Source: Solirubrobacteraceae bacterium (GTDB taxonomy: Bacteria; Actinomycetota; Thermoleophilia; Solirubrobacterales; Solirubrobacteraceae). From it: a stretch of DNA of 38,074 nucleotides. The notes below the pieces were generated by a model. That model was not told the origin of the DNA. It did not search any database and saw nothing but the letters and a program-made list of their open reading frames with translations. Positions 15,227-23,122 of this stretch are shown here, one piece after another; position 1 is the stretch's first letter, and every line of letters begins with the position of its first letter. The position numbers and the translations under genes are program-made. The stretch is taken from positions 1-38,074 of the forward strand of contig JADGPL010000028.1 of NCBI GenBank assembly GCA_017882455.1, given 5' to 3'.

Positions 15227-16192
15227 ATGTCAGACTCCCCAGTAGACACCACTCTAACGCTCGACCGCGAGGCTCCCGTCCAGGACGCGGAGCACGCCGT
15301 CGAGCCCGCCGCTGCCCCTGAGCGGCTCGACAACCCCATCGAGCGCATCGAAGTCGGCGCAGCCGACACGTTCATCCCCGAGGCGGTGGACCAGCTGCTG
15401 GCCCACTCGCGGCGTTACCCCCTGCTCACCCCCGCTCAGGAGATCGACCTGGCCAAGCGGATCGAGCGCGGAGACCTCTACGCCAAGGAACTGCTCGTCA
15501 ACTCCAACCTGCGCCTCGTGGCATCGAACGCGCGGCGCTACCAGAACCAGGGCCTGCCCCTCGGCGATCTCGTCCAGGAGGGCATGCTCGGCCTGATCCG
15601 TGCCAGCGAGAAGTTCGACTGGCGCAAGGGCTTTCGCTTCTCGACCTACGCAACCCTGTGGATCCGTCAGGCGATCCAGCGCGGCCTGGAGAACTCCGGC
15701 CGCACCATCCGCCTACCCGTCCACGTGGCCCAGCGCTCGCGCAAGGTCGGTCGCGTAGAGCGAGAGCTGTCGGTGCGCCTCGGCCGTGAGCCCACGCTCG
15801 AGGAGCTCGCCCAGGAGACCGGGCTGCCGATCGAGCAGGTCGAAGAGGTGCGTCACCAGCGCGCCGCTCTCGTCAGCCTCGACCAGCAGATCGGCGAGGA
15901 CGGCGACACCGCCCTCGGTGACCTGCTCCCCTCCGACGCCGAGGTGCCGGAGGAGACGGCCTGGGACAACGAGCGCGAGCGGATCGTGCACCGCGCGATC
16001 GAGCAGCTGCCTGAAACGGAGCGCAAGGTGCTCACCCTTCGCTTCGGCACCGGCCGCGAGGAGCCCCAGACGCTCACCGCGATCGGCAAGCGCCTCGGCT
16101 TCTCCGCCGAGCGTGCCTCACAGCTCGAGCAGCGGGCATTGAAGAAGCTCGCAGAGTCGCCCGAGCTGGCAGCGCTCCGCGAGGCCGCCTAG
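15227..16192 (+). CDS. Sigma-70 family RNA polymerase sigma factor
   Basis: A 321-residue sigma factor with region 1.2 (LLTPAQEIDLAKRIERGD, about 66-83), region 2 (NLRLVASNARRYQNQGLPLG through YATLWIRQAI, 94-150), region 3 and region 4 (about 255-312), but no region 1.1. It is close to primary sigmas, yet in the -35-reading helix the Arg residues equivalent to E. coli R584 and R588 are A294 and S298. I infer an alternative (group 2/3) sigma with altered -35 contacts. A TTG at 15164 is in frame but forms the -35 box, so translation must start at 15227, which has GAAGGA upstream. A strong hairpin terminator follows. Confidence 0.92.
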   Translation: MSDSPVDTTLTLDREAPVQDAEHAVEPAAAPERLDNPIERIEVGAADTFIPEAVDQLLAHSRRYPLLTPAQEIDLAKRIERGDLYAKELLVNSNLRLVASNARRYQNQGLPLGDLVQEGMLGLIRASEKFDWRKGFRFSTYATLWIRQAIQRGLENSGRTIRLPVHVAQRSRKVGRVERELSVRLGREPTLEELAQETGLPIEQVEEVRHQRAALVSLDQQIGEDGDTALGDLLPSDAEVPEETAWDNERERIVHRAIEQLPETERKVLTLRFGTGREEPQTLTAIGKRLGFSAERASQLEQRALKKLAESPELAALREAA

Positions 16193-16210
16193 CACCAACC
16201 TCCGATCCGC

Positions 16211-16246
16211 TCGACCCCCGGCACGCGAGAGCTCGCCGGGGGTCGA
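16211..16246 (+). terminator. Strong terminator hairpin after the sigma-factor gene
   Basis: TCGACCCCCGGC (16211-16222) and GCCGGGGGTCGA (16235-16246) make a perfect 12-bp stem with a 12-base loop, followed by a moderately T-rich stretch. It starts 18 bases after the stop. Confidence 0.85.
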
Positions 16247-16270
16247 TGCGGTTCTTCTATGTATGTGCGG

Positions 16271-16336
16271 CTGGCGCATGCGCCAGTCGGCCGGACGCGC
16301 ATGCGCGTCCGGGGAAGGCCCGCATGCGGCCCTTCC
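16271..16336. repeat. Three tandem palindromes with GCATGC centres
   Basis: Three adjacent palindromes: 16271-16286 (CTGGCGCATGCGCCAG, perfect), 16291-16312 (22 bases, perfect, arms CCGGACGCGCA) and 16313-16336 (24 bases, one mismatched pair, arms beginning GGAAGGCCCGCA). Each has GCATGC at its exact centre but different flanks. Centres are spaced 23 bases apart. They lie between the sigma-factor terminator and the Phd-PIN module. Confidence 0.95.
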
Positions 16337-16398
16337 GTGTCCAGTTTGGTGCGCGGCGTCGTAGTAGAACCTATGGCGTCCAGGCTGGGATCCAGGCA

Positions 16399-16416
16399 TT
16401 GGCCAAGCTTGGCCAA
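16399..16416. promoter_or_regulatory. Candidate operator of the Phd/PIN module
   Basis: TTGGCCAAGCTTGGCCAA is a perfect 18-base palindrome that can also be read as two direct copies of TTGGCCAAG. It lies just upstream of TAGGCT (16423-16428), the presumed -10, which ends 7 bases before the antitoxin ATG. This is the usual place for autorepression by an antitoxin dimer. Confidence 0.65.
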
Positions 16417-16435
16417 GATTGCTAGGCTGGGGATC

Positions 16436-16702
16436 ATGAGGGTCAACGTCGGCCAGGCGAAGACGAACCTCTCGAGCCTGCTCGCCCGCGTGGAGGCGGG
16501 CGAAGAGGTGGAGATCGCCCGCAACGGGGTTCCGGTGGCGCGCCTCGTGCGAGTCGAGCCGCAGGTGACACCTGGCGAGAGGTTCCTGGCCACGAGCGGC
16601 GCCCTGGCGGGCAAGATCTGGATCTCTGAGGACTTCGAGTTCAGCGAGCAGGAGCTGGACGAGATGTACGCCGAATGGGACGAGGAGGACAAGCTTCTGT
16701 GA
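16436..16702 (+). CDS. Phd/YefM-family antitoxin
   Basis: An 88-residue antitoxin. The N-terminal VGQAKTNLSSLLARVEAGEEVEIARNGVPVARLV is a typical Phd/YefM DNA-binding and dimerization unit. The C-terminal part, with an acidic helix (ELDEMYAEWDEEDK), is the likely toxin-binding segment. The ATG at 16436 follows TAGGCT by 7 bases, so the mRNA is probably leaderless; further in-frame ATGs upstream would run through the palindromes. Its stop overlaps the GTG of the PIN toxin. It should repress its own promoter through the 16399-16416 palindrome. Confidence 0.88.
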   Translation: MRVNVGQAKTNLSSLLARVEAGEEVEIARNGVPVARLVRVEPQVTPGERFLATSGALAGKIWISEDFEFSEQELDEMYAEWDEEDKLL

Positions 16703-17082
16703 GGCTCCTGCTCGATACGCATGTTCTGCTCTGGCAGCAGGAGGGACGCCTGGATCGCATCGGAGGTGCGACGGAGGCGATCGCGACAGCCGAGGAGCTG
16801 CTGGTCAGCGTCGTCTCGTTCATCGAGGTCGGCATCAAGGCGGCCACGGGCAAGCTCCGCCTCCCCGTTGGCCTCCGCGAGCACGTGCTGGAGAGCGGCG
16901 CGCGGATACTCAGCCTCGCGCCCGAACATGGTCTGGACGTCGCCACGCTCCCGCTGCATCACCGCGATCCCTTCGATCGCCTGCTGATCGCACAGGCGCG
17001 GAGCGAGGGTCTCACGATCCTCACGGCGGACCGGCGCTTCACCGCCTACGACGTCCCGGTCATCCTCGCCGGCGCTTCCTGA
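16699..17082 (+). CDS. PIN-domain toxin paired with Phd antitoxin
   Basis: A 127-residue VapC-like PIN ribonuclease: D6 in LLLDTHVLLW, E43 in SFIEVGIKA, D93 in DPFDRLLIAQA and D111 in TADRRF form the acidic metal site. The DPFDR-LLIAQA and TADRRF signatures match the PIN group usually found next to Phd/YefM antitoxins. The GTG start at 16699 overlaps the antitoxin stop as GTGA, with GAGGAGG at 16682 as ribosome binding site. It probably cleaves RNA when freed from the antitoxin. Confidence 0.9.
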   Translation: MRLLLDTHVLLWQQEGRLDRIGGATEAIATAEELLVSVVSFIEVGIKAATGKLRLPVGLREHVLESGARILSLAPEHGLDVATLPLHHRDPFDRLLIAQARSEGLTILTADRRFTAYDVPVILAGAS

Positions 17083-17172
17083 CCGTCGTTCCAGCGCCCG
17101 CAGGAGATAGAGCCTGCCGACTGGCTAAGCTGGCCCAGGATCACCAGCAGAGCCAGTAGAGGAGGCAGAGCG

Positions 17173-17976
17173 ATGACGCAGAAGACGCTGTGGGAGCGGA
17201 CGGTCGAGCTCACGATCTCGGTCGGCGAACGTATTCTGGCCCCGATCGAGCGCTTCATCGGGCGAAAGTCGCTTGTGGGCGACGCGACGTTCTTCGACAA
17301 CGAGCGCTTTCCCTGGATCGCGCACGTAGAGGAGAACTGGGCGGTCATCCGCGAGGAGCTCGAGCGCGTGCTCGAGGACCGCGAGGGCCTTGCCAACTTC
17401 CAGGACATCTCCAAGGATCAGATCGAGATCACAGACGACGACCGCTGGAAGACGTTCTTCCTCTACGGCTACGGCTTCGAGGCCAAGCTCGGCGTCGAGA
17501 TGTGCCCGCGCACGGCCGCCCTCATGCGCGAGATCCCGGGCATGACCACGGCGATGATCTCGATCCTCTCGCCGCGCAAGCACATCCTCGACCACCGCGG
17601 CCCCTACAAGGGCGTGCTGCGCTACCACCTCGGGCTGATCGTGCCCGAGGACGCCGAGGCCTGTCGCATCCGCGTGGGCGAGCACTTCCGCCACTGGGAG
17701 CGGGGCGGGAGCATGATCTTCGACGACACCTTCAACCACGAGGTCTGGAACGACACCGACGAGACGCGGGTGGTGCTGTTCGTGGACGTGCTGCGCCCGC
17801 TGCCCGAGCCGTGGGCGACGGTCAACAGGCTGATCGTCAAGGCGATCGGCTACTCCCCCTTCGTGCTCGACGCCAAGCGCAACCAGGAGGCCTGGGAACG
17901 GCGCTACCTCGAGCGCAGGCGCACGGCCTCGGCGGCGGCCTCGCAGGAGCGACCCACCGCGCAGAGCGCCGCCTGA
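17173..17976 (+). CDS. Aspartyl/asparaginyl beta-hydroxylase-domain protein
   Basis: A 267-residue protein with an AspH-type double-stranded beta-helix. The metal-binding residues are seen as H152 in LRYHLGL and H189 in TFNHEVWN, and R199 probably binds 2-oxoglutarate; the segment HRGPYKGVLRYH and the FDDTFNHE motif are family hallmarks. As in other AspH proteins there is no third carboxylate ligand. The family hydroxylates Asp/Asn side chains or lipid groups (LpxO-like); the substrate here is unknown. An amphipathic N-terminus (5-33) could touch the membrane. The ATG has GAGGAGG upstream, with a TAAGCT further up. Confidence 0.9.
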   Translation: MTQKTLWERTVELTISVGERILAPIERFIGRKSLVGDATFFDNERFPWIAHVEENWAVIREELERVLEDREGLANFQDISKDQIEITDDDRWKTFFLYGYGFEAKLGVEMCPRTAALMREIPGMTTAMISILSPRKHILDHRGPYKGVLRYHLGLIVPEDAEACRIRVGEHFRHWERGGSMIFDDTFNHEVWNDTDETRVVLFVDVLRPLPEPWATVNRLIVKAIGYSPFVLDAKRNQEAWERRYLERRRTASAAASQERPTAQSAA

Positions 17977-17995
17977 GCCCCTCGCAGCGAGCTCT

Positions 17996-18835
17996 TCAGG
18001 CCGGCAGCTCGGAGAGGAACCGAAGCATCTCCGGGATGACCACGGCGGCCTTCTCCCGGTGCGGCCAATGTCCGGTCCCCTCCACGATCAGCGCCCGGCT
18101 GGGCCCGGGCAGCAGTGCCGCCGTGGCCGCGTACAGCCCCTCCTGGCCGAGCGCGTGATCGCCGCCGATGATCAGACCGGGGACCGCCCCCACCCTCTCC
18201 ACGGCCGGGGCTCCCCCGAGTGGCAGGTCGCGGTAGTAGGAGATCGCACCCTCGAGCGTCGCCTGGGGTGAGAGGGCCTCCTTGGCGCGGCGCAAGGTCT
18301 CCTCGCGCTCCGGGCCCGTCCAGTCGGGTGCCCAGCGGCGGTAGAGGGTGTCGAGGTAGGCGAAGTCCTGGCGCCGGCAGTGCCAGGCGGCCCACGGCAT
18401 CTTCAGCGCGATGAAGTGGCGCACCGCCCACATCGCCTGGGGCGTGTGGCGCAGCACCGCCGGGTGAGGGATGCCCGAGGTGACGATCGCGCGGACGCGG
18501 TTCGGTCCTAGGGCGGCGGCCACGTAGGTGAGCAGCGCGCCCCAGTCATGGCCGATGAGCACGGCGCGATCGATGCCCATCGCGTCGAGCAGCCCCAGCG
18601 CGTCGCGTCCCAGCGTCTCCGGGTCATAGCGGCGGCCGGGAACGATCGTCTCGGGGTGATATCCCCGCAGCCAGGGCACGGTGACGCGCCAGCCGGCGCC
18701 CACGAGCGCCTCGGCGATCTCAGACCACGAGTAGGGCGTGTCGGGGAAGCCGTGCAGGAGCACGATGTCCGGCCCCTCCCCCATCTGCGAGAGGACGTGG
18801 GAGCGCCCCTCATGCGAGATCGTGCGGAACTCCAC
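17996..18835 (-). CDS. Alpha/beta hydrolase, epoxide hydrolase-like
   Basis: A 279-residue alpha/beta hydrolase. HGFPD (28-32) forms the oxyanion region, GHDWGA puts an Asp (D97) at the nucleophile position, and a C-terminal GHWPHRE supplies the His. An Asp nucleophile and HGFPD point to the epoxide hydrolase/haloalkane dehalogenase branch. Substrate unknown. TAGACT (18842-18847 on this strand) ends 6 bases before the GTG at 18835. The gene converges with the hydroxylase-like gene upstream of it. Confidence 0.9.
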   Translation of the reverse strand: MEFRTISHEGRSHVLSQMGEGPDIVLLHGFPDTPYSWSEIAEALVGAGWRVTVPWLRGYHPETIVPGRRYDPETLGRDALGLLDAMGIDRAVLIGHDWGALLTYVAAALGPNRVRAIVTSGIPHPAVLRHTPQAMWAVRHFIALKMPWAAWHCRRQDFAYLDTLYRRWAPDWTGPEREETLRRAKEALSPQATLEGAISYYRDLPLGGAPAVERVGAVPGLIIGGDHALGQEGLYAATAALLPGPSRALIVEGTGHWPHREKAAVVIPEMLRFLSELPA

Positions 18836-18872
18836 GATCTCAGTCTATGGGACGGGGTAACCGTCGCGGAGG

Positions 18873-18910
18873 GGTGACTCGCGCGTGCGCGCACGCGCGC
18901 GCGAGTCACC
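18873..18910 (-). terminator. Long GC-rich hairpin after ccdA
   Basis: GGTGACTCGCGCG (18873-18885) and CGCGCGAGTCACC (18898-18910) form a 13-bp perfect stem; the middle is itself a CGCG-rich palindrome. It lies 4 bases after the ccdA stop on the minus strand, a likely terminator without a U-run. Confidence 0.6.
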
Positions 18911-18914
18911 ACTT

Positions 18915-19688
18915 TCAGACGTTGGACACGTCGAACCCGGTGCCCTGCAGCAGTTCGTTGGCCCGGGCGTTGAGGATCGTGAACTCCCCCGTGAGGATCA
19001 GCACGCCGAGCACGATCATCACGGCGCCGCCGACGCCGATGATCACGGGGAAGTGGCGCTTGACGACCGCCAGCGCCAGCGTCATCCGCTCGAAGGCCAG
19101 CGCGATCAGTAGGAACGGGATCGCCAGCCCGAGCGAGTAGAAGGCGAGCAGCAACGCGCCGTGGGCGGCCGAGTTGGAGATCGCGGCCTGGGTGAGGATC
19201 GCGCCGAGGGTGATGCTCGTGCAGGGCGTCCAGGCGATCGCGAAGGCGGCCCCCGCAACGATCGGCCCGCCCTTCCCGGCGAGGCGCAGCAGCGACTCCG
19301 AGTGCCACTCGCGGTTGAAGATCGCCACGAAGGGCGTGGCAAGGAAGATCAGTCCCATCAGGATGATCACCACCCCGCCGGCCTGCTCGAGCGCGTGTTT
19401 GTGCGCGTTGAGGCTCGAGCCGATCACCGTCGCGCTCATCCCCAGCAGGATGAAGATGGCCGAGAAGCTCGCGATGAACAGCAGGCTCGGTTTGAGCACC
19501 CGCCGCGCCCCCACCCCCCCTTTCAGATCGGCCGGCGTGACCCCGATGACCGTGGAGAGATAGCCGGGCACGAGCGGCAGCACGCAGGGTGAGAGGAAAG
19601 ACACGAGCCCGGCGGCGAGCGCGAGCGGGATGCCCACGCCCGTTGCCGTGTCGGAGGTGGAGGCGATGATCAGATGTGCGCTCGTCAT
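18915..19688 (-). CDS. ccdA: CcdA-type cytochrome c biogenesis/thiol-disulfide membrane protein
   Basis: A 257-residue membrane protein of the DsbD/CcdA family, with about six helices. The two redox cysteines are C35 in LSPCVLPLVPGY and C156 in WTPCTS, in the two pseudo-symmetric halves. It carries reducing equivalents from cytoplasmic thioredoxin to extracytoplasmic partners for cytochrome c maturation or protein disulfide reduction. No ResA/ResB/ResC genes are next to it. It overlaps the yceH-like gene by ATGA, an unusual pairing. Confidence 0.92.
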   Translation of the reverse strand: MTSAHLIIASTSDTATGVGIPLALAAGLVSFLSPCVLPLVPGYLSTVIGVTPADLKGGVGARRVLKPSLLFIASFSAIFILLGMSATVIGSSLNAHKHALEQAGGVVIILMGLIFLATPFVAIFNREWHSESLLRLAGKGGPIVAGAAFAIAWTPCTSITLGAILTQAAISNSAAHGALLLAFYSLGLAIPFLLIALAFERMTLALAVVKRHFPVIIGVGGAVMIVLGVLILTGEFTILNARANELLQGTGFDVSNV

Positions 19689-20368
19689 GGGCTCGGCTGC
19701 CCCACAGCATCGCGCGTCTGGGCACGCAGCTCGGCCACCTCGCGCTCGAGGCGCGCCACCCGCTCGTGGAGATCGTCGATCGGAGCGGCCCGGGAGCCGG
19801 CGAAGTCGGGTTGTGCGAAACCCGTGCCGGGACTGCGTGGCGCCGGCTGCTCCTCCCCGTCGTCATCCTCCTGCTGGAGCAGCTGGGCGTAGCGCTCCTC
19901 CTTCTGTCCCGGACGGCGCTCGAGGCGCCGCACGAGCTCGCGCTTGATCAGCCTGTCGAGGGTCTCATGCACGCCGCCCAGGTCACCGAAGGCGTGCATT
20001 CGCTCTGTGCGCTGCTTGAGCTCTCCCGGGGTCTGCGCTCCGCGCAGCATCAGCACGCAGACGACCGCCTGCTCGCCCGCGTCCATCGGTAGGGCTTCTG
20101 CGAGCAGATGGCGGTACTTGGGCGCGCGAGAGCCCACGCCGCTGGCCAGGCGTGTGATGCCGCGCCGCTCGAGGCGGTGCAGCGCGTCGCGGATGGCGGC
20201 CTCGTCATAGTCGACCACGGGCTCGCGGTTGGTCGACTGGTTGCACGCCAGGCGCAGCGCGTTGAGCGACAGCGGATAGGCGTCGGGGGTGGTGCGCTGC
20301 TTTTCCAGCAGGCAGCCGAGAACGCGCGTCTCAGGCGCGGTCAGCGAGCGGATCCAGGCGGGTTTCAC
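19685..20368 (-). CDS. YceH-like (DUF480/UPF0502) protein
   Basis: A 227-residue protein of the DUF480/UPF0502 family. The N-terminal LTAPETRVLGCLLEKQRTTPDAYPLSLNAL signature is characteristic, followed by two tandem winged-helix units (about 1-85 and 90-170). The C-terminal part (about 170-225) is a linker and a short coiled coil (LHERVARLEREVAELRAQ). Function is not established; the two winged helices suggest nucleic-acid binding. The GTG start lies 9 bases after TACCCT. It is cotranscribed with ccdA by an ATGA overlap. Confidence 0.88.
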   Translation of the reverse strand: MKPAWIRSLTAPETRVLGCLLEKQRTTPDAYPLSLNALRLACNQSTNREPVVDYDEAAIRDALHRLERRGITRLASGVGSRAPKYRHLLAEALPMDAGEQAVVCVLMLRGAQTPGELKQRTERMHAFGDLGGVHETLDRLIKRELVRRLERRPGQKEERYAQLLQQEDDDGEEQPAPRSPGTGFAQPDFAGSRAAPIDDLHERVARLEREVAELRAQTRDAVGQPSP

Positions 20369-20529
20369 GGCTCTTGCAGGGTAGCTGAGGGCATCGCGCC
20401 GCCGCGGGTGCTCACCGGTGCCGGCGGCGAGCCGTGCGAGCGATCAGCGTGGCCGCGGGGCCGCGTGTCGCGCCGCGCGGGCCCACGACCCGCGCCGAGC
20501 AGCCGTGGGAGCGCCGGTAGAGTCACTGT

Positions 20530-22392
20530 GTGAGCAGCCAGCCCTTCGCCCAGGGACGCAGTGGTGGAGGCCACCACACGCCGCCGCCGAAGCTGCGTCC
20601 CGAGGACGTCCCCGACAAAGCCGTCTCGCTGCGGCGGATCGGACGCCTGTTCATCCCCTACCGCGTGCGCCTCGGCCTGCTGCTCGGCCTGATCGTGCTC
20701 GGCTCGGTCCTCAGCATCGCCACGCCGTTCCTGCTGCGCGAAGCGGTCAACAAGGGGATCCTCAAACACGACCTCACGCTGCTGTCGTGGCTGGTGGGCG
20801 GGATGATCGCGCTGGCCGTGATCACCGGCGTGATAGGAGTGGCGCAGACCTGGATCTCGAACCAGGTCGGTCAGCGCGTGATGCACGACCTGCGCGCGGC
20901 GGTGTACGCGCACCTTCAGCGGATGTCGCTGGCGTTCTTCACGCGCACCCGCTCGGGCGAGGTGCAGGCGCGCATCGCCTATGACATCGGCGGCATCGAC
21001 GACGTCGTGACGAGCACCGCGACCTCGACCGTCTCGACGGTGGCGACGGTCACGGCCACAGTCGTGGCGATGTTCGCCCTGAGCTGGCGCCTGACCGTCT
21101 TCTCCCTGATTCTGCTGCCGTTCTTCGTGTGGCTCACGCGCCGGGTGGGCAACGAGCGCCGGCGCATCCAGTCGGTGCGCCAGGGTCGCCTGGCGGACAT
21201 GTCGACGCTGGTCGAGGAGTCGCTGTCGGTCTCGGGGATCCTGCTGGGAAAGACGATGGGACGCTCCCAAGAGCTCGTCGGGCGCTTCTCCTCGGAGTCA
21301 AGCGAACTGGCCGATCTCGAGGTCCGCGCACGCATGGCGGGGCGCTGGCGGATGGCCTCGGTGCAGATGAGCTTCGCGATCATGCCCGCCGCGGTCTACT
21401 GGTATGCGGGCTACAACATCTCCCACAGCCACAACCCGATCTCGATCGGCACGATCGTCGCGTTCACCGCGCTGCAGACGCGCCTGCTGTTCCCGATGCA
21501 GCAGCTGCTGTCGGTGGGCCTGGAAGTGCAGACCTCGCTCGCGCTGTTCGGGCGGATCTTCGAGTACCTCGACCTGCCCGTGGACATCGTCGAGCGCCCC
21601 GGGGCGCGCGAGCTGCACGACGTGCGGGGTGACGTGCGCCTGACCGGCGTCTCCTTCCGCTACGCGCCGGAGTCGCCGTGGACGCTCCAGGAGATCGACG
21701 CCGAGATCCCGGCGGGCACGCGCACGGCGCTGGTGGGCGAGACCGGCTCGGGCAAGACCACGCTGGCCTATCTGGTCGCGAGGCTGTACGAGCCCCAGCA
21801 GGGCTCTGTGAGCATCGACGGCGTGGACATCCGCGACCTGACCCTCGACTCGCTGGCGGCGAACGTGGGCCTGGTCTCCCAGGAGACCTACCTGTTTCAC
21901 TCCTCGATCCGCGAGAACCTGCGCTTCGCCTGCCCCGAGGCCAGCGACGGGGAGATCGAAGACGCGGCGCGCGCGGCCCAGATCCACGATCTGATCTCCT
22001 CGCTTCCCGACGGCTACGACACGCCGGTGGGCGAGCGGGGCTACCGCTTCTCGGGCGGTGAGAAGCAGCGCATGGCGATCGCGAGGACCGTGCTTCGCAA
22101 TCCGCCCGTGCTGATCCTCGACGAGGCGACCTCGGCGCTCGACAACGAGACCGAGCGCGCGGTGCAGCAGGCGCTGGACGACCTCGCCCGCGGGCGCACC
22201 ACGATCGCCATCGCCCACCGCCTCTCGACGATCCGCGACGCCGACCAGATCCTGGTGCTCGACGCCGGGCGGATCGTGGAGCGGGGTGATCATGACGAGC
22301 TCGTTCAGTTGGGTGGCCGCTATGCAACGCTCCTGAGCGGCGCGGAGGTCGGGGACGATCAGGCGATCGCGTCGATGTTCAGACGCACGTAG
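20530..22392 (+). CDS. ABC transporter, fused permease and ATPase (exporter half)
   Basis: A 620-residue type IV ABC exporter half-transporter: six membrane helices (about 40-340) followed by an ATPase. In the ATPase, GETGSGKTTLA is Walker A, VSQETYLF the Q-loop, FSGGEKQRMAIA the signature, VLILDEATSALD Walker B and IAHRLSTI the switch His. It is probably a homodimer that exports lipids, peptides or drugs. TAGAGT (20518-20523) ends 6 bases before the GTG at 20530. The last 34 bases overlap the convergent methyltransferase gene. Confidence 0.94.
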   Translation: MSSQPFAQGRSGGGHHTPPPKLRPEDVPDKAVSLRRIGRLFIPYRVRLGLLLGLIVLGSVLSIATPFLLREAVNKGILKHDLTLLSWLVGGMIALAVITGVIGVAQTWISNQVGQRVMHDLRAAVYAHLQRMSLAFFTRTRSGEVQARIAYDIGGIDDVVTSTATSTVSTVATVTATVVAMFALSWRLTVFSLILLPFFVWLTRRVGNERRRIQSVRQGRLADMSTLVEESLSVSGILLGKTMGRSQELVGRFSSESSELADLEVRARMAGRWRMASVQMSFAIMPAAVYWYAGYNISHSHNPISIGTIVAFTALQTRLLFPMQQLLSVGLEVQTSLALFGRIFEYLDLPVDIVERPGARELHDVRGDVRLTGVSFRYAPESPWTLQEIDAEIPAGTRTALVGETGSGKTTLAYLVARLYEPQQGSVSIDGVDIRDLTLDSLAANVGLVSQETYLFHSSIRENLRFACPEASDGEIEDAARAAQIHDLISSLPDGYDTPVGERGYRFSGGEKQRMAIARTVLRNPPVLILDEATSALDNETERAVQQALDDLARGRTTIAIAHRLSTIRDADQILVLDAGRIVERGDHDELVQLGGRYATLLSGAEVGDDQAIASMFRRT

Positions 22393-23108
22393 TCGACGAC
22401 CACCGGCTCGCCCAGGACCTCGAGCACGTCGTCCATGAAGGGCTCGCGCAGCGCCTCGGGCAGCTGCTGGACGTGGGGCCCGAGCACGATCGTGGAGAGG
22501 TATGCGCGCGGCTCCTCCGGTTGGCGCGGCGCCGGTGCAAGCCAGCACTCGGCGGCGGCGAACCCGGCGGCCAGCAGGCGCTCCCGCGTGACATCCGGCG
22601 ATGCGTAGTGCCAGGGCGCACGCCAGCCCTCGAAGTGGCGCGCATAGGGCTCGCGCTCGATCACGCTGCGCACCCGTCCGCGCAGGCGCGCGATGTTGCC
22701 CTCTCCCCCGCACTGCGCCGCGAGCGCTCCGCCGGGGCGCAGGGCGGCGTGGAGCTTCGAGAAGAGACGCTCGTGGTCGGAGATCCAATGGAAGGTGGCG
22801 GTCGAGAGGATCGCGTCGAGGGGCTGCTCGAGGTCGAGCTCCAGCAGGTCCATGACGCGCACGTCGGCCTGCCCTCCGAGGCGCTCCCTGGCCGCCTGGA
22901 CCATCGAGGGCGACTCGTCGAGGGCGATCACGTGTCCGCGCGGCACCCGCTCGATCAGTGCGGCGGTGATGCGCCCGGAGCCACAGCCTGCGTCGAGCAC
23001 CAGCTCGTCACCGCTCAGCTCCAGGCGCTCGAGGACCTCGAGTCCGAGCGCCTCCATGGTCGCCGAGACGCGGTCGTAGCTCTCGCCATCCCAATCCCGC
23101 ACTGGCAT
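22359..23108 (-). CDS. SAM-dependent methyltransferase
   Basis: A 249-residue class I methyltransferase. The SAM motif VLDAGCGSG (38-45) is followed by ALDESPSM (acidic residue for the ribose) and STATFHWISDHERLF. FHWI after motif II and the C-terminal layout resemble trans-aconitate 2-methyltransferase-like enzymes, though the substrate is not evident. The ATG at 23108 is the first suitable start, 14 bases after the stop of the upstream alpha/beta hydrolase, so it is likely in the same transcript; TAACGT 8 bases upstream could provide its own promoter. Its 3' end runs 34 bases into the convergent ABC exporter gene. Confidence 0.88.
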   Translation of the reverse strand: MPVRDWDGESYDRVSATMEALGLEVLERLELSGDELVLDAGCGSGRITAALIERVPRGHVIALDESPSMVQAARERLGGQADVRVMDLLELDLEQPLDAILSTATFHWISDHERLFSKLHAALRPGGALAAQCGGEGNIARLRGRVRSVIEREPYARHFEGWRAPWHYASPDVTRERLLAAGFAAAECWLAPAPRQPEEPRAYLSTIVLGPHVQQLPEALREPFMDDVLEVLGEPVVVDYVRLNIDAIA

Positions 23109-23122
23109 ACGGGCGTACGTTA

